From contig NZ_JAKEIP010000050.1 of assembly GCF_021474425.1 (NCBI RefSeq), forward strand, positions 1 to 43,673: 43,673 nucleotides of DNA. Reading direction: 5' to 3'. A program made the position numbers and the translations under genes. The notes under the pieces were generated by a model, which made no database searches, was not told the DNA's origin, and saw only the letters and a program-made list of their open reading frames with translations. This stretch comes from Streptomyces muensis. Its GTDB lineage: Bacteria > Actinomycetota > Actinomycetes > Streptomycetales > Streptomycetaceae. Positions 33,011-41,696 of this stretch are shown piece after piece (the stretch's first letter is position 1; each line of letters starts with the position of its first letter).

Positions 33011-33670
33011 TCAGTTGCCGGTGCTGACGACAACCGTCTTCGCCGCCTTGTCGTGCAGGCCCTGCTTGTAGGGCTTGTCGAAGAAGCTCCAGCCGCCGCA
33101 GATCACGGTCCAGATGCAGGCGCAGCAGAACGCGAACGGGATCCACAGCACCGACGCCCGGATCAGCGAGGCCTGCACCGAGGGGGTGGCGCCGTTGTCC
33201 AGGTTGGCCGTGCGCATGTTGAGCAGCTTCTTGCCGAGCGTCTGTCCCGTCCTCGCGGTCATGACGGTGTCGTAGCCGATGAACAGCACGGCGGCGACCA
33301 GCGACTGCACGAAGGACTTGCCGTACTCCACCTGGTCGGTGTCCACGTCGTACTCGGTGACGCCGAAGCCCCAGGTGAGCAGCCAGACGACGACGCCCAC
33401 CAGGATCATGTCGATGATGCGGGCCAGCGTGCGCTTGCCGCTGTCGGCGAGCGGCGGCATCCCGGCCAGGGGGTCGGCGGGGCCGCCTGAGCCGCCGTAC
33501 GGGTCACCGCCGTAGGGACCGCCTCCGTAGGGCGGGGGTTGGCCGCCGTACGGGGGCTGGTCACCGTACGGCGGACCCGTACCCTCGCCCTCGGACGGCG
33601 GGGGCTGCTTCCTGAACGGATCGTCTTCCGGGGGTTGCTGACCGGAGCCGGGAGGCGGTTCGCTGCTCAT
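33011..33670 (-). CDS. RDD-family membrane protein with Pro/Gly/Tyr-rich N-terminus
   Basis: The product is 219 aa. Residues 1-75 are a flexible PPYGGQPPPYGGGPYGGDPYGG stretch. The RDD domain follows: GKRTLARIIDMILVGVVVWLLTWG (R and DxxL), then FIGYDTVMTARTGQTLGKKLLNMRTAN and a third hydrophobic segment. RDD proteins have three helices; some act as Na+/H+ exchangers, most are unassigned. It is the second of two RDD genes on the same strand. The ribosome-binding site is weak. Confidence 0.9.
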   Translation of the reverse strand: MSSEPPPGSGQQPPEDDPFRKQPPPSEGEGTGPPYGDQPPYGGQPPPYGGGPYGGDPYGGSGGPADPLAGMPPLADSGKRTLARIIDMILVGVVVWLLTWGFGVTEYDVDTDQVEYGKSFVQSLVAAVLFIGYDTVMTARTGQTLGKKLLNMRTANLDNGATPSVQASLIRASVLWIPFAFCCACIWTVICGGWSFFDKPYKQGLHDKAAKTVVVSTGN

Positions 33671-33759
33671 GGCCCGAGTCGACCGCGAACCGCCCCGCTC
33701 CGCATCCGGCGCGGGGCCGTCCGGGGTACGGAATCTTCCGGGCCGTTCGCGGTATGCGC

Positions 33760-35259
33760 TCAGCCTGCGACGAACGTACGCGCCGCCTTGTCGTGCCAGC
33801 ACTGGTGCCAGGGCCGGTCGAAGACGCACCACAGCACGCCGACGACGCCGACGACGAGCAGACCGGGGATGCTGTAGACGAGCCAGCGCTTCAGGGCCGC
33901 GCCGAACTCCGGGGGTTCGTGGGCCTCGATGTCCCGCACCTCCAGGCCGAGCAGCTTCTTGCCCAGCGTGCGGCCCCACTTGACGGTGGGCAGGACCTCG
34001 TAGACCGCGCCGAACAGCAGCAGGACGGCCAGGATGATGCCGAGGTACACCGACGTGGTGCCGTCCAGCAGCCACACGGTGACGGTCTCGCCGGAGAGCT
34101 TGGCGGCGTCGATCTTGCCGTTGACGTGGTCGATCGCCTTGGTGCCGAGCGGTACGGCGGCCACTGCGGTGACGGCGGCCAGGACGACGGTGTCCAGCAG
34201 CCGTGCGGCCAGCCGCTTGCCGAGGCCTGCGGGGCGGGCGGCGGCCTGACGCATGGCGGCCGCCTGGAACGGGTCCAGGGTCGGGGGCTTCCACGGGGCG
34301 ACCGGCTGGTCCTCGCCGGGACCCGCGAGCCGGTGGACCTGCTGCGCCCAGGAGGACTGGCCGCCGCCGGGGCCCGCCGTCATGGGCGCGCCGGAACCGG
34401 CCGACTGCTGGGGGATGCTCGGGGCGGCCTGCTGCTGGGCCTGCTGCGGGCCGGAGAGGGCCGTGGGAGAGGCGCCGGCCGACTGGGCGGCGGACGCGGC
34501 TCCGGCGGCCGTCCGGGCCTGTCCCTGGGCCCCGGCGGCCCGTTCGGCGGCGGCCTTCCCGGCGCCGAAGCCCGGGCCCTGCGGGGCGCCGGCCGCGGCG
34601 TCCGTACGTGCGGCGCCCGATCCGGCGGACGCGCCCGTGCCTCCGCCCTGCGCCCCCGTGCGCGGGGACACCGCGCGGATGGCCATGGTGCCGTCGGCGG
34701 GGGCGGGGCCGCCGGGGCTGGGGATGCCGGCCACGGGCCGGCGGATCATGAACGTGTCACCGGAGGCGACGTTCCCGGAGTCCGCTTCCGGCTCGGCGGG
34801 CGGAATGGTGGCCGTGCCGTCGGTACTGGCGGCCTGTCCGTCCGGCTGGGCCGCCGCGCGCGGTTCCCTCGGGTCGGGCTCCTGCTGGGCACCCCAGGAG
34901 ACGCGGTGGTCCTGGTCGCCGCCGAAGCCGGCCTGGTGGGCGGGGTCGGCGCCCCACGCGGACGCCGGCTCCGGGCGGCTGCCGTGCTGGGCCCTGCCCG
35001 ACGCGGGTTCCCGCTCCGGGTCCTCGTCGAAGAAGTGCGGGCCGGTCTCCTCGACCGGGGCGGCCGGGGCGGCGGCGGGCCCGTCCGGGTTCGCGCCCGG
35101 CGGCGGGGCGAGCGGTTCGCCGTCCGTCGGCGCCGGACGGCTGGTGCCCGGCACCCAGGAGGCGCCGTTCCAGTACCGGACATATCCAGGAATGGACGGG
35201 TCCGGGTAATACCCTTCGCGGGGCCTGTCGTCACCGGGGGCCGGGGTTGGGGCGCTCAT
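33760..35259 (-). CDS. DUF2510-RDD membrane protein with long Ala/Pro-rich linker
   Basis: The product is 499 aa. Residues about 15-50 (EGYYPDPSIPGYVRYWNGASWVPGT) are a DUF2510 domain, a short WW-like motif with YDP, RYWDG and W. A linker of about 250 residues rich in Ala, Gly, Pro and Gln follows (SAGASPTALSGPQQAQQQAA). The RDD domain is at the C-terminus (LGKRLAARLLDTVVLAAVTAV, YLGIILAVLLLFGAVYEVLPTVKWGRTLGKKLLGLEVRDI, YSIPGLLVVGVVGVLWCVFD). The long linker may reach far from the membrane or act as a binding platform. It is encoded 89 nt upstream of the other RDD gene. Confidence 0.9.
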   Translation of the reverse strand: MSAPTPAPGDDRPREGYYPDPSIPGYVRYWNGASWVPGTSRPAPTDGEPLAPPPGANPDGPAAAPAAPVEETGPHFFDEDPEREPASGRAQHGSRPEPASAWGADPAHQAGFGGDQDHRVSWGAQQEPDPREPRAAAQPDGQAASTDGTATIPPAEPEADSGNVASGDTFMIRRPVAGIPSPGGPAPADGTMAIRAVSPRTGAQGGGTGASAGSGAARTDAAAGAPQGPGFGAGKAAAERAAGAQGQARTAAGAASAAQSAGASPTALSGPQQAQQQAAPSIPQQSAGSGAPMTAGPGGGQSSWAQQVHRLAGPGEDQPVAPWKPPTLDPFQAAAMRQAAARPAGLGKRLAARLLDTVVLAAVTAVAAVPLGTKAIDHVNGKIDAAKLSGETVTVWLLDGTTSVYLGIILAVLLLFGAVYEVLPTVKWGRTLGKKLLGLEVRDIEAHEPPEFGAALKRWLVYSIPGLLVVGVVGVLWCVFDRPWHQCWHDKAARTFVAG

Positions 35260-35390
35260 GTCCGTCGTCCGGTATCTGCTCGTGGGTCAAATAGGGGCCT
35301 CCACATCTATCAGACGGACGCAACAAGCACCGCCCGTCCCGTAGGACCCACTCCTTTCCGGGCAACCTCGTACACGTACTTCACACGAGC

Positions 35391-35418
35391 GGAACCCGTC
35401 CGGAACCCGTCCGGGAAC
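35391..35418 (+). promoter_or_regulatory. Three GGAAC boxes upstream of the SsgA-like gene
   Basis: GGAAC occurs at 35391, 35402 and 35414, 11 and 12 nt apart, the first two within a tandem CGGAACCCGTC repeat. Sixteen nt after the third is TCC, close to the sigma-E-type pattern GGAAC-N16-TCT. This is a promoter candidate only. Confidence 0.4.
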
Positions 35419-35480
35419 AGGGCGGGAAAAAAGTTCCTCGAACCCGCGTAATGATCCGTGCCCCCGGTCCCTCTCCACTC

Positions 35481-35507
35481 GTACGGGCCCGCCCACGCGG
35501 CCCGTAC
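35481..35507 (+). repeat. Inverted repeat before the SsgA-like gene
   Basis: GTACGGGCC (35481-35489) and GGCCCGTAC (35499-35507) form a 9-bp stem around a 9-nt loop, 26 nt before the ATG. It could be an operator or a leader hairpin. Confidence 0.55.
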
Positions 35508-35533
35508 GCGTCACGAGAGAGGACACGCACGTC

Positions 35534-35944
35534 ATGCATCAGACCGTAGAGCGCGAACTGGAGCTGCGGCTCATCCTGTCGCCGGAGCGTGGCATCCCGG
35601 TGCCGGCCCGGTTGAGCTATCACAGCGACGATCCGTACGCCGTGCACATCGCCTTCCACATCAACTCCGAGCAGCCCGTGCACTGGACCTTCTCCCGGGA
35701 TCTGCTCGTGGAGGGGGTGTTCCGGCCGTGCGGGCACGGGGACGTGCGGGTGTGGCCGACGAAGGTGGACGGGCGCAGCGTGGTGCTGATGGCGTTGAGC
35801 TCGCCCGACGGGGACGCCCTCCTCGAGGCGCCGGCGGCGCAGGTGTCGGCCTGGCTGGAGCGGACCTTGCGGGTGGTGCCGCCGGGGGCCGAGGGCGAGC
35901 AGCTGGGGATCGACGACGCGCTCGATCAGCTGCTCGCCCGGTGA
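35534..35944 (+). CDS. ssgG: SsgA-like sporulation protein (SALP), probably SsgG
   Basis: The product is 136 aa, the SALP size. VERELELRLILSPERGIPVPARLSYHSDDPYAVHIAFHINSEQPVHWTFSRDLLVEGV and GHGDVRVWPTK are the family core (Y.S.DPYAV, W.F.RdLL..G). SALPs guide septum placement and spore-wall synthesis; in S. coelicolor SsgG was reported to ensure correct placement of sporulation septa. I use the ssgG symbol because the neighbours (RDD genes, FAD oxidase, TPR protein, hppD) match that locus from memory. GAGAGGA lies 11 nt before the ATG. Confidence 0.85.
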   Translation: MHQTVERELELRLILSPERGIPVPARLSYHSDDPYAVHIAFHINSEQPVHWTFSRDLLVEGVFRPCGHGDVRVWPTKVDGRSVVLMALSSPDGDALLEAPAAQVSAWLERTLRVVPPGAEGEQLGIDDALDQLLAR

Positions 35945-35954
35945 GGCGTAGCGG

Positions 35955-37355
35955 TCAGAAGAGTTTGCCCGGATTGAGGATGCCCAGCGGGTCGAAGACC
36001 TGTTTGACGCCGCGCTGCAACTCGATGCCTACGGGGCCGATCTCGCGCGCCAGCCACTCCTTCTTCAGCACGCCCACGCCGTGCTCGCCGGTGATCGTGC
36101 CGCCGAGTTCCAGGCCGAGCGCCATGATCTCGTCGAAGGACTCGCGGGCGCGCCGGGACTCGTCGGCGTCGGTCGCGTCGAAGCAGACCGTCGGATGCGT
36201 GTTGCCGTCGCCGGCGTGGGCGACGACGCCGATGGTGAGCTGGTGCTTGTCGGCGATGCGTTCCACGCCCTCGATCAGGTCGGCGAGCCTCGACCGTGGC
36301 ACACACACGTCGTCGATCATCGTCACCCCCCGCACGGCTTCGAGCGCGGTGAGGGACAACCGCCTCGCCTGGAGCAGGAGTTCGGACTCGGCGGCGTCGT
36401 CCGCCGGGACCACCTGGGTGGCGCCGGCCGCCTCGCACAGCGCGCCGACGGCCGCGAGGTCGGGGGCGGGGTCCGGGGTGTCGAAGGCGGCCAGGAGGAG
36501 GGCCTCGGTCGTCTCCGGCAGCCCCATGTTCGCGATGTCGTTGACCGCCTTGACCGTCGTACGGTCCATCAGTTCCAGCAGCGACGGGACGTGCCCGCCC
36601 TCCATGATCCGGCACACCGCGTCGCACGCCGCGCCCGCCGTCGCGAACTCGGCGGCCAGCACCAGCTGCTGCGGCGGTTGCGGCTTCAGTGCCAGGACGG
36701 CCCGTACGACGATGCCGAGCGAGCCCTCGGAGCCGACGAAGAGGCGGGTCATGTCGTATCCGGCGACGCCCTTGGCGGTACGGCGGCCCGTGGACAGCAG
36801 GCGGCCGTCGGCGAGGACGACGTCCAGGCCGAGGACGTACTCGGCCGTCACCCCGTACTTCACACAGCACAGGCCGCCGGAGGCCGTGCCGATGTTGCCG
36901 CCGATGGTGCACATCTCCCAGCTGGAGGGGTCCGGCGGGTAGTACAGGCCGAGTTCGCCGACCGCGCGGGAGAGGGTGGCGTTGATGACGCCGGGCTCGA
37001 CGACGGCGATGCGGTCGACCGGGTTGATCTCCAGAATCCGGTCCATCTTGGTCAGGGACAGCACGATGCAGCCGTCGGAGGCGTTGGCCCCGCCCGACAG
37101 GCCGGTGCGGGCGCCCTGTGGGACGACCGGGACGCGCAGCTCGGTGGCGGTGCGCATGACGTGCTGGACCTCTTCGACCGTGCGCGGCAGCACGACCACG
37201 GCGGGCGCACCGGCCGGGCAGAAGCTGGCCATGTCGTTGGCGTAGGAGGCCGTGATGTCGGGGTCGGTGAGAACGGCCTCGGCGGGCAGACCCGCGAGCA
37301 GCCGCTCGGTGAGGTCACCCCGGGCCTGGTCGGGTGCGGCTTCGGTACGGCTCAT
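35955..37355 (-). CDS. FAD-linked oxidase, glycolate oxidase GlcD-type
   Basis: The product is 466 aa. VVVLPRTVEEVQHVMRTATELRVPVVPQGARTGLSGGAN and GNIGTASGGLCCVKYG form the PCMH-type FAD-binding domain; GVAGYDMTRLFVGSEGSLGIV is its end. The C-terminal part (GVVAHAGDGNTHPTVCFD and GTITGEHGVGVLKKEW) is the FAD-oxidase C domain, with the His-rich HAGDGNxHP site seen in 2-hydroxyacid dehydrogenases such as D-lactate and D-2-hydroxyglutarate dehydrogenase. No GlcE or GlcF gene is adjacent. The substrate is probably a D-2-hydroxyacid. It converges on the SALP gene, 10 nt apart. Confidence 0.92.
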   Translation of the reverse strand: MSRTEAAPDQARGDLTERLLAGLPAEAVLTDPDITASYANDMASFCPAGAPAVVVLPRTVEEVQHVMRTATELRVPVVPQGARTGLSGGANASDGCIVLSLTKMDRILEINPVDRIAVVEPGVINATLSRAVGELGLYYPPDPSSWEMCTIGGNIGTASGGLCCVKYGVTAEYVLGLDVVLADGRLLSTGRRTAKGVAGYDMTRLFVGSEGSLGIVVRAVLALKPQPPQQLVLAAEFATAGAACDAVCRIMEGGHVPSLLELMDRTTVKAVNDIANMGLPETTEALLLAAFDTPDPAPDLAAVGALCEAAGATQVVPADDAAESELLLQARRLSLTALEAVRGVTMIDDVCVPRSRLADLIEGVERIADKHQLTIGVVAHAGDGNTHPTVCFDATDADESRRARESFDEIMALGLELGGTITGEHGVGVLKKEWLAREIGPVGIELQRGVKQVFDPLGILNPGKLF

Positions 37356-37464
37356 GATCACAGCGTGACACCCGGGGCCATCGGTGTGAACCCCATGTAC
37401 GGCAGCCGGGGTCGGACGGGTGTGGTCGTCGTATTGGCGCAGGGTTTCACGCACAGTGATCGCC

Positions 37465-38934
37465 ATGGAGAACAGCGCCCCGAAGAACGTCGGGTCCGAG
37501 AACGACGCCTCGAAGGACCCGCAGGGCACGCCCGACCGTCGCCCGCGCAGCCGGCGCCGCGTGCTGATCGCCGCCGTGGCGGGGTGTGCCGTGCTCGGCG
37601 GGTTGTTGACGCTGCTGCCGTGGGGGCCGAGCGGGACGCGGGCGGCCCGGCCGGCGCCGGGGGCGCAGGCGCTGGCCGCCGTCACCAAGGGGGTGACCGC
37701 CGCGCTGCCCGATCTGGCGGTGCTGATCCACGAGCGCGAGGCGCACCTGCGGACGCATCCCAAGGACGCCCGGGCGTGGGCGGTGCTGGGCGCGGCGTAC
37801 GTGGAACAGGGGCGGCGGACCGCGGAGCCGGCGAACTACCCGAAGGCCGAGAAGGCGCTGCGGGCCTCACTGCGGGTGCGGGAGCGCAACGCCGAGGCGC
37901 TGGACGGCATGGCGGCGCTGGCGAACGCCCGACGGGACTTCCACGCGGCACGGACGTGGAGCGAGGCGGCGCTGAAGGTGGACCGCAAGCGGTGGACGAC
38001 GTATCCGCTGCTGATCGAGGCGCAGACCGGGATGGGCGACTACAAGGCCGCCAAGCGGAGCCTGGACCGGCTGCTGAAGCTGCGCTCGGGGCCGGCGGTG
38101 CAGGCCCGGGCGGCGGCCCTGTACCGGGACCGGGGCTGGCGCGAGGACGCGGCGGCGGCCCTCTCCGACGCGGCGGCGGCCACCGAGGTCCCGGCCGAGC
38201 GGGCGGCGTATCTCGAACGGGCCGGGCAACTCGCCTGGGAACGCGGTGACCTGGAGGTGGCCCTGCGCCACTTCCAGGAGGCGGTACGCCTCGACCCCGA
38301 CCAGCGGGCCGCGCTCGCCGGGCAGGGACGGACCCTCGCGGCGCTGGGCCGCTCGACGGAGGCGCTGAACGCCTACCGGGCGGCCCTCGCCAAGCAGCCG
38401 CTGCCCGAATACGCCCTGGAGCTGGGTGAGTTGTACGAGTCGCTGGGGCTGGGGCAGGCGGCCCGCGTGCAGTACGACCTGCTGCGCGAGCGGGCGGCGC
38501 GGGCGGCGGCCGGCGGGGTGGACGAGGAGCTGGTGCTGGGCCTCCTCGAGGCGGACCACGGCGACACGGAGATGGCGGTACGGCGGCTCAGGGTCGAGTG
38601 GCGCCGGCAGCCGGGGATCGCGGTGGCCGACGCGCTGGGCTGGGCGCTGCACCGGTCCGGGGAGGACGAGGAGGCGCTGAAGTTCGCCCGGCGTGCGACC
38701 GACCGGCAGAAGGGGGGCGGGGTGCGCAGCGCGCTGTACGTCTATCACCGGGGGATGATCGAGCGGTCGCTGGAGATGGCGGGGCCCGCGCGACGGCATC
38801 TGGAGGAGGCGCTGCGGATCAATCCGCACTTCTCGCCGACGCGGGTGCCGCTGGCCGAGGCGGCGTTGGAGGAGCTCGGGGAGCCGTCGGTGGAGGACGT
38901 ACCGGACATGGACGCCGAGCCTCGGCGGAAGTGA
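37465..38934 (+). CDS. Membrane-anchored TPR protein
   Basis: The product is 489 aa from ATG at 37465. A basic N-terminus (PDRRPRSRRR) precedes one transmembrane segment (VLIAAVAGCAVLGGLLTLLPWG), so most of the chain is outside the cell. About eight TPR-like units follow, for example DARAWAVLGAAYVEQGRRT, AAYLERAGQLAWERGDLEVALRHFQEAVRLDP and YALELGELYESLGLGQAARVQYDLL. It is probably a scaffold for protein partners; no enzyme domain is seen. No good Shine-Dalgarno is visible, and an in-frame GTG at 37456 is an alternative. Confidence 0.88.
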   Translation: MENSAPKNVGSENDASKDPQGTPDRRPRSRRRVLIAAVAGCAVLGGLLTLLPWGPSGTRAARPAPGAQALAAVTKGVTAALPDLAVLIHEREAHLRTHPKDARAWAVLGAAYVEQGRRTAEPANYPKAEKALRASLRVRERNAEALDGMAALANARRDFHAARTWSEAALKVDRKRWTTYPLLIEAQTGMGDYKAAKRSLDRLLKLRSGPAVQARAAALYRDRGWREDAAAALSDAAAATEVPAERAAYLERAGQLAWERGDLEVALRHFQEAVRLDPDQRAALAGQGRTLAALGRSTEALNAYRAALAKQPLPEYALELGELYESLGLGQAARVQYDLLRERAARAAAGGVDEELVLGLLEADHGDTEMAVRRLRVEWRRQPGIAVADALGWALHRSGEDEEALKFARRATDRQKGGGVRSALYVYHRGMIERSLEMAGPARRHLEEALRINPHFSPTRVPLAEAALEELGEPSVEDVPDMDAEPRRK

Positions 38935-38991
38935 CCTCTACACGGCTTTCGCCAGACCGCCGCCGTGCCATGGGGTCAGCGTACGAGGCGT

Positions 38992-39858
38992 TCAGGCGCG
39001 GGGCTTGTAGTAGACGGAGAACTTCCGGGCGCCCACCGCACCGGACGCGAAGCCCATGCACAGTCGGGCCTGCGGTGTGCGGCACACCGCCATGCCCTCC
39101 GGCTCCCGGTGGTCGAGCGAGTACCCGGCCTCGGTGCGCCGGCGCTGGACCACCTCGCCGGTGCGGATGTCGAGGCAGGAGACATGGGTGTCGCCGCGTC
39201 CGGCCGGCGGGTTGGTCTCGGGGTCGTACGGCGTCCCGGCGAGCTGGTAGAGGTGGTCACCGTGCAGCGCGTACCCCTGGAACGGGACCGTCGGGTCCGG
39301 GTGCGTGCCGGTCTGGGCGAGGTCGGCGACGTGGGTGGTGTAGTCGCCGGCGACGAAGGTGTCGAGGTCGTAGATCCGGTACCGGGGGACGCCGTTCATC
39401 CGGTGGCGGACGGCGATGCGGCCGGTGGCCTGGCAGATCGAGGGCTGGTTGCCGGTCGAGCCGGGGATCGGGTGGCGGACGTGGACGTCGCCGGTCTCGC
39501 GGGTGGCGCCGTGGAAGAAGCGGAAGCGGGTGACGCCGCTGCCGTAGCCGTTGCGGGCGTCGGCCTCGGTCCAGATCCACACGATGCCGTCGGTCGTGCG
39601 CTGCACGCCCATGCTCACGCCGTGCCCGAAGCCACGCAGGTACATGTGGCCGAGCCGGTCGCCCCGGTGGTCGAGCCGGTTCAGGCAGAGGTCGCCGGCC
39701 GCGGAGCCGCCCGGGGTGAGCTGAAGGACGTACAGATGCTCGGCCACCTCGTCGAACGCGAACGACTGGAGGATGGTCGGCTCCTTGAGCGTGTCCCTCT
39801 TCCACAGCCAGCGCTCGGACGGCACGGACAGATCGAATCGGTCCTCCACCGACGTCAC
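38992..39858 (-). CDS. Beta-propeller-like protein, tentatively P68-RBP/TagC-like
   Basis: The product is 288 aa from GTG at 39858; a second in-frame GTG at 39849 has better spacing from the GGGGGG stretch. The sequence alternates short beta-blades: TILQSFAFDEVAEHLYVLQLTP, LGHMYLRGFGHGVSMGVQRTTDGIVWIWTEAD, NQPSICQATGRIAVRHRMNG, GYALHGDHLYQLAGTPYD and THVSCLDIRTGEVVQRRR. This pattern resembles the phage-receptor-binding / teichoic-acid TagC-like propeller family described for Streptomyces and phages, but that is a tentative family match. No signal peptide is seen. It is not part of a prophage here. Confidence 0.6.
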   Translation of the reverse strand: MTSVEDRFDLSVPSERWLWKRDTLKEPTILQSFAFDEVAEHLYVLQLTPGGSAAGDLCLNRLDHRGDRLGHMYLRGFGHGVSMGVQRTTDGIVWIWTEADARNGYGSGVTRFRFFHGATRETGDVHVRHPIPGSTGNQPSICQATGRIAVRHRMNGVPRYRIYDLDTFVAGDYTTHVADLAQTGTHPDPTVPFQGYALHGDHLYQLAGTPYDPETNPPAGRGDTHVSCLDIRTGEVVQRRRTEAGYSLDHREPEGMAVCRTPQARLCMGFASGAVGARKFSVYYKPRA

Positions 39859-39917
39859 CCCCCTGGTCGTGCGGGTGCCCCGTGACACCCGCACGACTGG
39901 AGAGGCTCAACCAGCCG

Positions 39918-41063
39918 TCACAGGTTCCCGCGCTTGGCCTGCTCCCGCTCGATCGCCTCGAACAGGGCCTTGAAGTTGCCCTTGCCGAAGCCCATGGAGC
40001 CATGGCGTTCGATGATCTCGAAGAAGACCGTCGGACGGTCCTGGACCGGCTTGGTGAAGATCTGCAGCAGATAGCCGTCCTCGTCGCGGTCGGCGAGGAT
40101 CTTCAGCTCGCGCAGGGTCTCGACGGGCACGCGGGTGTCGCCGACCCACTCGCCGAGGGTGTCGTAGTAGGAGTCGGGGGTGTCGAGGAACTGGACGCCG
40201 GCCGCGCGCATCGTCCGGACCGTCGCCACGATGTCGTTGGTGTTCAGCGCGATGTGCTGGACGCCGGCGCCGCCGTAGAACTCCAGGTACTCGTCGATCT
40301 GGGACTTCTTCTTGGCGATGGCGGGCTCGTTGATCGGGAACTTGACCTTGAGCGTGCCGTCGGCGACGACCTTCGACATCAGCGCGCTGTACTCGGTCGC
40401 GATGTCGTCGCCCACGAACTCCTTCATGTTCGTGAAGCCCATGACCTTGTTGTAGAAGCCGACCCACTCGTTCATCCGGCCGAGCTCGACGTTGCCGACG
40501 CAGTGGTCGATGGCCTGGAAGGTGCGCTGGGCGGGCGGTTCGACCATCGGCTGCGCGGCGACGTAGCCGGGCAGGTAGGGGCCGTCGTAGCCGGTGCGCT
40601 CCACGAGGGTGTGGCGGGTCTCGCCGTAGGTCGCGATGGCGGCCAGGACGATTGTGCCGTGCTCGTCCTTCAGCTCGTACGGCTCGGTGACGGAGGTGGC
40701 GCCGTGCTCCAGCGCGTACTCGTACGCCCGGCGCGCGTCCGGGACCTCGATCGCGAGGTCGACGACGCCGTCGCCGTGCTCGGCCACGTGCTGGGCGAGG
40801 AAGTGGCCCCAGGTGGTGGCGGGCTTGATGACGGAGGTGAGGACGAAACGGGCGGAGCCGTTCTCCAGCACGTAGCTCGCGGTCTCGCGGCTGCCGTTCT
40901 CCGGTCCGGAGTAGGCCACGAGGCGCATGCCGAAGGCGGTCGAGTAGTAGTGCGCCGCCTGCTTGGCGTTGCCCACGGCGAAGACGACCGCGTCCATTCC
41001 CTTGACCGGGAAGGGGTCGGCCTGCCGGGCGGTGTCGGGAGTGTGGTGTGTGGTCTGCGTCAT
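39918..41063 (-). CDS. hppD: 4-hydroxyphenylpyruvate dioxygenase
   Basis: The product is 381 aa from ATG at 41063, with GAGG upstream. Two VOC modules are visible. Iron ligands are His in IDHCVGN (about 187), His in GVQHIALNTNDI (about 269) and Glu in PTVFFEIIERHG (about 349). It converts 4-hydroxyphenylpyruvate to homogentisate in tyrosine breakdown. It diverges from an Lrp/AsnC regulator that is the natural candidate to control it. The C-terminal helix (GKGNFKALFEAIEREQAKRGNL) matches the family gate helix. Confidence 0.97.
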   Translation of the reverse strand: MTQTTHHTPDTARQADPFPVKGMDAVVFAVGNAKQAAHYYSTAFGMRLVAYSGPENGSRETASYVLENGSARFVLTSVIKPATTWGHFLAQHVAEHGDGVVDLAIEVPDARRAYEYALEHGATSVTEPYELKDEHGTIVLAAIATYGETRHTLVERTGYDGPYLPGYVAAQPMVEPPAQRTFQAIDHCVGNVELGRMNEWVGFYNKVMGFTNMKEFVGDDIATEYSALMSKVVADGTLKVKFPINEPAIAKKKSQIDEYLEFYGGAGVQHIALNTNDIVATVRTMRAAGVQFLDTPDSYYDTLGEWVGDTRVPVETLRELKILADRDEDGYLLQIFTKPVQDRPTVFFEIIERHGSMGFGKGNFKALFEAIEREQAKRGNL

Positions 41064-41191
41064 AGGCGCAGCCTCACTCCGGTACGGCAAGGTGCGCAAT
41101 AGTTTGGTTCTCGGCTGGGCATTCTGCTCAGTGACCGACCCGCTTCGGCGGGCTTTCTGTACAGGATGACCACCCCACCCGGGAGGCTGCC

Positions 41192-41671
41192 GTGGCGATC
41201 GATCATCTGGACGGGCGGATCATCGTGCTCCTGGCGCGCGAGCCGCGGATCGGGGTGCTGGAGATGTCCCGGCGGCTGGGGGTGGCCCGTGGGACCGCGC
41301 AGGCGCGCCTGGACCGGCTTCAGTCGAACGGAGTCATCCGCGGGTTCGGTCCCGAGGTGGACCCGGCCGCGCTCGGCTACCCGGTCACCGCGTTCGCGAC
41401 GCTTCAGATCCGGCAGGGGCAAGGGGCCGACGTACGGGCTCACTTGACGACCGTGCCGGAGGTACTGGAGCTGCACACCACCACCGGGACCGGGGACATG
41501 ATGTGCCGCCTGGTGGCGCGTTCCAACGCCGATCTCCAGCGTGTGATCGACCGGGTTGTCGGTTTCGATGGGATCGTCCGGGCCTCCACCGCGATCGTGA
41601 TGGAGAACCCCGTTCCGCTGCGGATCATCCCGTTGGTGGAGCAGGCGGCGGAGGACCCGGCGAGCAGCTAG
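41192..41671 (+). CDS. Lrp/AsnC-family transcriptional regulator
   Basis: The product is 159 aa from GTG at 41192, with GGGAGG about 6 nt upstream. IDHLDGRIIVLLAREPRIGVLEMSRRLGVARGTAQARLDRLQSNGVIRGF is the N-terminal winged helix-turn-helix, and VTAFATLQIRQGQG through LELHTTTGTGDMMCRLVARSNADLQRVIDRVVGFDGIVRASTAIVM is the ligand-binding RAM domain. It lies 128 nt from divergent hppD, so it probably senses an aromatic amino acid or related compound and controls tyrosine catabolism. It is followed by the ABC operon after 25 nt, which it might also affect. Confidence 0.93.
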   Translation: MAIDHLDGRIIVLLAREPRIGVLEMSRRLGVARGTAQARLDRLQSNGVIRGFGPEVDPAALGYPVTAFATLQIRQGQGADVRAHLTTVPEVLELHTTTGTGDMMCRLVARSNADLQRVIDRVVGFDGIVRASTAIVMENPVPLRIIPLVEQAAEDPASS

Positions 41672-41696
41672 CCCGCGAAGGGTGGGGTGAGTCCGT

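Noticed and set aside
38992..39858. Prophage remnant
   Set aside because: Only one propeller-like gene is present; no integrase, capsid, tail or att repeats are seen, and both neighbours are core genes.
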